NCBI GenBank assembly: GCA_029964075.1
Contig: CM057135.1
Coordinates: 3,767,001-3,831,000 of the forward strand
Length of the DNA: 64,000 nt
Direction: 5' to 3'
Source: Patiria pectinifera
Lineage: Eukaryota > Echinodermata > Asteroidea > Valvatida > Asterinidae
Numbering within the stretch: the first letter of the stretch is position 1; the number at the start of each line of letters is the position of its first letter. The position numbers and the translations under genes are program-made. This document shows, in pieces, positions 58,678 through 64,000 of this stretch. The notes below the pieces were generated by a model. The model did not search any database, was not told the DNA's origin, and saw only the letters and a program-made list of their open reading frames with translations.

Positions 58678-58905
58678 ATGAGTAACTTCGACACCAGCGA
58701 AATAGCAAATACGATTTATCACGGAGCCGTCGTATCGGGTCTTTCGATGGGATACGCCATGGTAGGAAATAAACTACTCAAAATGAAAGCGCCGGATTTA
58801 AATAAACTAAGCGTAGAAGATATTGGTAAATTGACAGGTCTTATAAGTGGAGCTCTGGCCACGCAAAATTGGTTGGCGACCCAGGGTATACTACCTGGAG
58901 TATAA
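58678..58905 (+). CDS. Small membrane protein, full-length copy (75 aa, B2)
   Basis: Intact. It starts MSNFDTSEIANTIYHGAVVS after ttgttatattaaaaacg. Two hydrophobic stretches (AVVSGLSMGYAMVG and LTGLISGALATQNWLATQGI) are separated by a basic turn. It shows what was deleted in A. A two-segment membrane protein of the particle is plausible; no family recognised. Confidence 0.65.
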   Translation: MSNFDTSEIANTIYHGAVVSGLSMGYAMVGNKLLKMKAPDLNKLSVEDIGKLTGLISGALATQNWLATQGILPGV

Positions 58906-58941
58906 TCAAAACAGCGTAATTTAAATACGTTTATTAAATAA

Positions 58942-60156
58942 ATGGACAATATATTTGAAGAGGATCCCTTTGACCATAACAAAGACGATGATGATGTAGA
59001 AGAGACCAATCTAGATGACATTTTTGATACGCCCATCCCAACTACCGACATAGATGAGGTTTTATATCGAGGAAGAAGCATGGTCACAAGTGATCGCGTC
59101 GATGATTTTTACAAGAATTTTAACAGAGGTGACGGACCATTAGCTCCGCGATACGAAAATTTTGTCGGCACTAAAGACGGGTTATTTTTCCAAGCAACTG
59201 ATAAATCCTAAGTGAGGTTAACGGATAAAAGAAACCCCCAAAATTCTTGAGTCTACATAGTATAGAGAATAATGCAAAAAGGTTAGATCTTCCAGGTAGA
59301 GATTTCATTAGGAACGGATTGGGTTTTAAAGATTGTAAAATTAACCCGCTCGAAAAAGTACAACCTGAGAGTATCCCCATGACAAAACTACCCAGAGCCG
59401 CCGATGAGGTAACCGAGATTATAGACGATTTACAACGCGACACCGGCGCTCAAACGGAAGCATTAAATTACAGGGAACTCCAGGGTTTAGACAAAAGTCT
59501 TCAGACGTTGAGAGGTAACCTAGAACTTGATTTAGCGCGTCTCACAGAACTAGACCGAGAGATTGCAGCCACGAGACAAGAACTCGACGAATCTCACAGC
59601 GAAGAGTGTCGACGAGAGTTAAACGATAAATTGAGCGACTTGAAACGATAAAAAGATCCGCCAGATTAGAAGCCGCAAAAGCCAACGAACGGGGGCTCAA
59701 AAGTCAGATCGCTAGAATCAAAGAAACGATTAATAAAATATTAGGCGGCTACACGACTCTGGCGGAAAAGATTAGAACTCTGTTTAGAGAACAAGGTGTG
59801 ACCATAGTGAGTATTTTAGCTGCTTTTAGTTTAGCCATCATCACGATAGTGAGTAGTATCGTCGCTAGCGTGAGAGGTGCGGGTGTCACACCCGCGCCAT
59901 CGCCAACACCTCCAAAATCGACTCCACCAAAAGGCGGTATCAAAGAGTGGATTGCAAAACAACTCGCTTATTTTGCATCTGCTCTTTAAAAACTCGGAGT
60001 GAGCGCGTTGGGTGCTCTGCCGGGTATCAAAGGCAGCGTACTAAGTTGGATATTTAACGCGTTGAGTAAGTCCGTATCGTGGTTGGCCGAACTCGTGTGG
60101 GCTTTATTTTTGGGTGTGGGAGCCTTGGTGTTTGCGTACCTGCAAAAACGATGGTA
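58942..60156 (+). pseudogene. 418-aa coiled-coil/membrane protein copy (B2), broken
   Basis: The acidic N-terminus (DPFDHNKDDDDVEETNLDD) is kept. A TAA near 59,209 follows, then a second frame (59,247-59,651) covering the coiled coil, a frameshift near 59,645, the membrane segment and proline linker (59,798-59,989) with TAA near 59,987, and the C-terminal hydrophobic part to 60,156. Confidence 0.8.
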
Positions 60157-60189
60157 GTAATAGTTGCAATTAAAGTTTAAACTAAAAAG

Positions 60190-60220
60190 AAGCCTTACCA
60201 GCACAAAGTTGGTAAGGCTT
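60190..60220. terminator. Hairpin between convergent genes (B2)
   Basis: The stem agccttacca / tggtaaggct has the same loop as in A. It lies between the 418-aa copy (plus) and the 471-aa copy (minus). The stem is unchanged although flanking A/T runs have changed. Confidence 0.65.
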
Positions 60221-60250
60221 TTGGTGTGTGTGTGAGATTAGAGTGTGACT

Positions 60251-60820
60251 TATTGCGTTACCTCGTAAGCCAAAATACCCATGCCAACGATAGCTAACAT
60301 TCCTACCGTCAACGATAATTTTTCGTCTTGGTGAGTTTGTAGTTTTGTGGGTTCTTGGGTTAAAACTGTAGGAGTTGGTGTCGGTGTAGGTGTTGGTGTA
60401 GGTGCTGGTGTTGGTAATACAATTTCGTTCGTCAAAGGCTCTAAAGGCGTTCTGGCATACTGCAAAGAGTCTTGAAATTGATCGATACTCGTGTCCATGT
60501 TGTCTTCCGCGTTGATGATGTTTTCTACGATGACGTTAAATTGTCTCTGAGCATCTAATCCGGTGCCTGGTGATATTACGCTCGTTTTTGTTAGAACCTG
60601 CGCACCTAGTAAAGCCTACACGTAAGATCTGATCGATTTGTTGATCGTTCTGATTCCCGCGGGGGTAAACGAACTCGTGTCGGGTATAAAATCTAACCAA
60701 GCCTTTTTTACCGATTCATTTTGTTCGATGTAAATAACCGTCCAAGGAACGTAACTGCTTCCACTCTTTTTAGGACTATCTAGACCGTGGTAGCCGCCGT
60801 AAATAATGTTGGGGTTGACG
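60251..60820 (-). pseudogene. 471-aa structural-like gene copy (B2), truncated by C
   Basis: The C-terminal anchor and proline linker (TPAPTPTPTPTPTPT) are followed by an internal deletion between the linker and the LQYARTPL region. A further stop lies near 60,615. The gene is then cut at ~60,820, where Polinton terminal-repeat-like sequence starts. Confidence 0.8.
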
Positions 60821-61160
60821 GGAGTAGGGAGAGGGGCAGGTACTATTCCAAATCCTATTATCTCCCCCTTAATTACTCCCTCCCCTCTCCCTCTCCCTCC
60901 CCCTCCCCTCTCCCTCCCCCTCCCCTCCAAATGACCCTCCCCCAAATAGATCCCCTCCCCCAAATATATCTCTATCTCCGAGTTGATATATTATAAGTGG
61001 AGGGTACCAGACTTTGCCCCTCTCAAATGATTTCCCACCCCTATGATGCCCCTCCTACCCACTTAGCCCCCGCCCCCAAAATATATCTCTCTCCGAGTTG
61101 TTATATTATAAGTGGAGGGTACGGCGACAAACCCCATATCTCCCTCTGTCAAGCACCAGA
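60821..61160. repeat. Terminal-repeat region of copy C with three repeat starts
   Basis: Sequences resembling the start of A's terminal repeat occur at 60,821 (agtagggagaggggcaggta), 60,996 (agtggagggtaccag) and 61,111 (agtggagggtacggcgacaa). The last two are preceded by near-identical ccgagttg-t/a-tatattata blocks and form a direct repeat of 115 bp. C/T-rich stretches lie between. The outermost start abuts the truncated B2 gene. Confidence 0.65.
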
Positions 61161-61223
61161 CCAGGCTCTTACTATCTCTTTATTTTAAAAACTTTATTTA
61201 AAAAAATAAATCATTTTTAATAA

Positions 61224-61697
61224 ATGAACCTCGAACTATCTAATAAAACAGATCAGTGCGATCACCATATAATCATCGAGAATGGTTTTTTAATTTGTGA
61301 AACGTGCGGTGAAATAGTCTCACGTTACTTTGATTTTTCGGCAGAAAATGCGCAAGAAGATCGTATCAATTGGTCAACTTTAAAAAGAAACAAAAGAAAA
61401 ACTGTGGAGAAACTTATTTTTTCTGTTTGTCCAGAGCAAGACTTAGAAGATGTCCAAGAAACAATCAATAAATATAACGAGCTCGTTAATTACAAAACAT
61501 TGAGGGGAAATGGTTGCGTTAAACGGTCGTTAATAGCGGCGTGTTACCATCACGTCGTTGGATTAGACAAAGAACGAGTTAGAGATTTATTTAAAGTGAC
61601 TCAAAATCAATTTAATAAGGCACTAAAAAGATACGATGACCACTACAATAAAGACGGGGCCGAGGGTGTAGCCCTAAGAGGTGAAATAGAGGTATAA
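61224..61697 (+). CDS. TFIIB-like transcription factor of copy C
   Basis: 157 aa, intact. It has the same zinc ribbon (C-x2-H-x9-C-x2-C) and cyclin-like repeat as the copy in A. Only a few replacements occur after the first dozen residues, which differ (MNLELSNKTDQ). The start context is tttaataaATG. The conserved body and the variable start suggest that the ribbon and cyclin fold are what matters. Role inferred as in A. Confidence 0.75.
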   Translation: MNLELSNKTDQCDHHIIIENGFLICETCGEIVSRYFDFSAENAQEDRINWSTLKRNKRKTVEKLIFSVCPEQDLEDVQETINKYNELVNYKTLRGNGCVKRSLIAACYHHVVGLDKERVRDLFKVTQNQFNKALKRYDDHYNKDGAEGVALRGEIEV

Positions 61698-61725
61698 CTC
61701 GGCGGATCGCTTTCATAATGTTTAT

Positions 61726-62374
61726 TTACCGAGAATTTGAACTTGTAAGTTTTTCGATAAGAGATTTTTTTTTCTTTTGCCAGCCGTTCGTCTACCCGTT
61801 TTTTAACGTCTTTTTCAAAGTCTGTATCGTTAATTTTTTGAAGCTTTGTGCTGGTCTTTGTTCTAATTTTTTGCTTAAGCTCGTTAAATTTTGCGAGCTC
61901 TCTCGTAATCAGTAAGAACTCTTCGTGCGATATATCTCCGTCGTTGATGGCTTGAGACACGTATTCTTCAATCGTATTAAGTTTGGAGTCCGCTAATATT
62001 TTAATCTGGTCGTGCTTTTTCAGCTTGGCGGATAATCGCCTAGACGCGATTCTAAGCAGAATATCTACACCAAAAGCGCCTATAAACGTTCCTTCTAGCA
62101 CCAATCCAACGGGGGCTGATGTAACACCCAAGAGAGCGGGAATACTGACAGCCCCTGCTATAGCCCCCATTCCTTCTAATCCTATCTCTACGTAATTAAT
62201 AGTGTCGATCATTCTCTTTTTTTTTTTATAAGTGCGCTCTCGGTGGTCTCTCTCTTTCAAGATTAAAGATCGAATCTCTTCAATCTTTTTAAGTCTGTAT
62301 ACTTTTGTTTCTTCGTTACTATGTAATCGGAGTACATCTCCAGAAATATCGGGGTATAATACATTATTACTTAT
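61726..62374 (-). pseudogene. 218-aa membrane protein copy (C), start codon lost and 3' shift
   Basis: Homology starts at an ATA (62,374-62,372) where A has ATG, downstream of the conserved tttttatattaaaaac leader. The frame stays open through both hydrophobic segments. Near the 3' end two A-run changes shift the frame, so it reads past the normal stop at 61,726. A later in-frame start (62,260) is possible. Confidence 0.7.
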
Positions 62375-62400
62375 GTTTTTAATATAAAAAGATTTTAAAA

Positions 62401-63582
62401 TTAAAAGATCTCCAACTCGATAATGATACCCTCACCCTTATTGTTGAACACCTGTCCTTTTTCACCGCTGATAGAAAATGTCAGTTTGTCGATTATACCG
62501 TTTTTAAGTTTTTTGAAATCCTCGACTCTATCAGGCTGGGGTTCGCGCGTAGCCACGGGTACGATTTTTAAGATGTCAGAAGGACGACCATTAAAAAAGT
62601 TTTCACTCGTACTTAATTGCAGGCAGCGAATAAAGTAAAATTTAAACGGATTAACGTCGTAATACCCCGTATACACCACTTTGGGTACCAGTCTTCCTTT
62701 GGGTAAATTGAGTAATCGAGATACTTCTCTGTTCAAGCGCAATTTGAGATTTACGTCGGTTATCACCAACGTCACCTTTTTAGATTCTCTAAATATTCGA
62801 AAACTTACCCCGGGTATAGAATTTAAAATGAAATTGAACCAATCGACGTCGTACCACCCCGGCGGTATGATGACCGAACCGGTGACTCCGAGTGGCAACG
62901 GCTCTAAATGACTCGGAGGAATAAAATCGAAATCATCACCCGTCACGATAAGACTTCCTCTTATAATCACCCCTGCTTCTCTACTATCTCTCAACTCGCT
63001 CAACTCGCTTGCACCCATATCTCCTTCAATAAACTTTAAAGCCAATTCCTCACCTTCAAAGATTTTTCTTTCTCTAACAAATAATATTCTTACTAAAGAT
63101 TGAAGCGTATTAAGTTCTAATTCAGTTTTTGGTATTTCTGAATTCATGGCGGCTAAAATCAACCCTCGCCGTTCAGCTATAATACCTCTTTTTCTTTTGT
63201 TTGATTCTAAAACGGATTCTAGTCTATCGTCTTCGTACGCTTTTATAAGATCGTTTATAGTTTTTTGTAAAACATTTTCATCGTTAAATAAATAGTGGTA
63301 TGGTATATCGGGTAACAATCGCTCTATAAACTCTCTATCCGGCGTTGCTATGTGTACATCTGAAAGAAACTCCGCGGGTATGAGGGGAGGTTTATCTGTG
63401 GTAAACGCGGGTCTCCCATCTATTTGCGTAAACCAATCAATCTCCGTGGCGCTGGAAATATTAAAATATCCGGCGTTAAACAACACCCTTTTTACGCGTA
63501 TAGATTTTTGACCGTTTAAATTATCTACGACGTCTTCTAATTTAAACGTCTGCTCATTTTGAAACAAGTGAAACGAATGCAT
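62401..63582 (-). CDS. 393-aa conserved Polinton protein, intact copy (C)
   Basis: Starts MHSFHLFQNEQTFKLEDVVD after taaataaATG-type sequence. The N-terminal region has a helical, charged segment (~100-150: LQKTINDLIKAYEDDRLESV). A second charged stretch with FEGEELALKFIEGDMG follows. The C-terminal half is beta-rich (IIPPGWYDVDWFNFILNSIP, KVTLVITDVNLKLRL, FSISGEKGQVFNNKG) and ends in IIIELEIF. The alternating-strand C-terminus and the position beside the 471-aa gene suggest a minor capsid or vertex protein; family not established. It is the reference for the broken copy in A. Confidence 0.7.
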   Translation of the reverse strand: MHSFHLFQNEQTFKLEDVVDNLNGQKSIRVKRVLFNAGYFNISSATEIDWFTQIDGRPAFTTDKPPLIPAEFLSDVHIATPDREFIERLLPDIPYHYLFNDENVLQKTINDLIKAYEDDRLESVLESNKRKRGIIAERRGLILAAMNSEIPKTELELNTLQSLVRILFVRERKIFEGEELALKFIEGDMGASELSELRDSREAGVIIRGSLIVTGDDFDFIPPSHLEPLPLGVTGSVIIPPGWYDVDWFNFILNSIPGVSFRIFRESKKVTLVITDVNLKLRLNREVSRLLNLPKGRLVPKVVYTGYYDVNPFKFYFIRCLQLSTSENFFNGRPSDILKIVPVATREPQPDRVEDFKKLKNGIIDKLTFSISGEKGQVFNNKGEGIIIELEIF

Positions 63583-63625
63583 TTATTTTAAAAAGTCTTT
63601 TTATATTAAAACTAAAACTAAAATA

Positions 63626-64000
63626 ATGACTGCTTTTATGTTGTTAAAAAAGCAGATACAATCGATAGCTGATCAGGTAACGAAACAAGTAAATCAAAAT
63701 GTAGCCAAGGCAACCGGGCCAAAGCATCAAGTTGCATCCCAAGCAAACATTTTAAATAGCACTAAACCCAGTGAACTGGAAGTTCTAGTTAATAATACCA
63801 ACGGGTTTTTAACCTTGTTTCCCGACTTAACCTCGGACTATAAATTGCCTCGCATCAAAACGGATGAGGATGTAGATCGTTGGAAATCACACCCCATGTC
63901 GTTTTATCCAAATCAGTTAAATTTTGCGATCTACTGCGCTACTACGGGCTGCGGTGTTGATTTGATCTTTTAAACGCGAGCAACCGTTACGTTTGGGCCA
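63626..64000 (+). pseudogene. 471-aa structural-like gene copy (C), frameshifted and cut by the window end
   Basis: It starts MTAFMLLKKQIQSIADQVTK and follows A's protein through FAIYCATTGCG. There a 1-nt loss near 63,957 ends the frame; matching sequence continues in another frame to the window end. The divergent promoter with the 393-aa gene is kept. Confidence 0.75.

Larger units (their letters stand above)
49930..60820. mobile_element. Polinton copy B2, decayed, same gene order as A
   Basis: Genes in order: PolB (+), integrase (-), 140-aa (+), capsid (+), ATPase (+, with insertion), 192-aa (+), 127-aa (+), 75-aa (+), 418-aa (+), hairpin, 471-aa (-, truncated). The left end is cut by the Penelope-like remnant, and the right end stops where copy C begins. 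Except for the 75-aa gene, all genes carry several frameshifts or stops. Confidence 0.85.
60821..64000. mobile_element. Polinton copy C, inverted, continues past the window
   Basis: Read from its end: terminal repeat, TFIIB-like gene (+), 218-aa gene (-), 393-aa gene (-), 471-aa gene (+, partial). This is exactly A's right end in reverse. It keeps the 393-aa and TFIIB genes intact, better than B1/B2. It lacks the 1.5 kb of extra sequence that A has between TFIIB and the terminal repeat. Confidence 0.85.

Overview
The window looks like intron-rich metazoan nuclear DNA, probably from a marine invertebrate. It has spliced animal-type genes (SAM/UIM/HECT and DDE-integrase-core families), many small inverted-repeat transposons, a Penelope-like retroelement remnant and several copies of a Polinton/Maverick-type virus-like DNA transposon. 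The species cannot be named from the sequence alone.

Layout: (1) 1-14,670 holds a plus-strand multi-exon gene with a SAM domain, a conserved middle domain, a UIM and a C-terminal HECT domain. It carries an exon-interrupting MITE, a frameshift and an in-frame TAG. (2) 14,671-43,184 holds a minus-strand nine-exon DDE integrase-core gene (start 43,184, stop 18,043). Its intron 6 contains a 15.7-kb Polinton, element A (20,128-35,841), with ~160-bp terminal inverted repeats and a matching flanking duplication tgcataa. (3) 43,185-45,340 is repeat-rich non-coding DNA. (4) 45,340-64,000 is a cluster of further Polinton copies: B1 (45,340-~49,020, rearranged, with an extra Cys/His-repeat gene), a Penelope-like 3' remnant (~49,030-49,810), B2 (49,930-60,820, decayed, same gene order as A) and C (from ~60,821, inverted, running off the window). 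C's terminal repeat abuts a truncated B2 structural gene.

Gene plan of the Polinton family, read from A and supported by B2/C: protein-primed-type family B DNA polymerase with an embedded His-Me finger; a retroviral-like DD35E integrase tail-to-tail with it; a small hydrophobic structural-like protein; a double-jelly-roll-type capsid candidate; an A32/FtsK-like packaging ATPase; a run of small membrane or linker proteins; a 418-residue coiled-coil/membrane protein; a 471-residue proline-rich-tailed structural-like protein; a 393-residue and a 218-residue conserved protein; and a TFIIB-like transcription factor. Replication (PolB), insertion (integrase), assembly (capsid, ATPase, membrane proteins) and probably element-specific transcription (TFIIB-like, shared AT-rich TAAATG-like start contexts, hairpins between convergent genes) form a virus-like programme. 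I did not recognise an adenovirus-type protease.

The most notable points are the TFIIB-like gene, intact in both A and C while most neighbours are broken; the hairpin and start-context signals around the element genes; the Cys/His-repeat cargo gene in B1; the +1 frame offset near the start of PolB shared by two copies; and the nesting of C in B2. Single-base indels also occur in the host exons, so part of the apparent decay may be assembly error.
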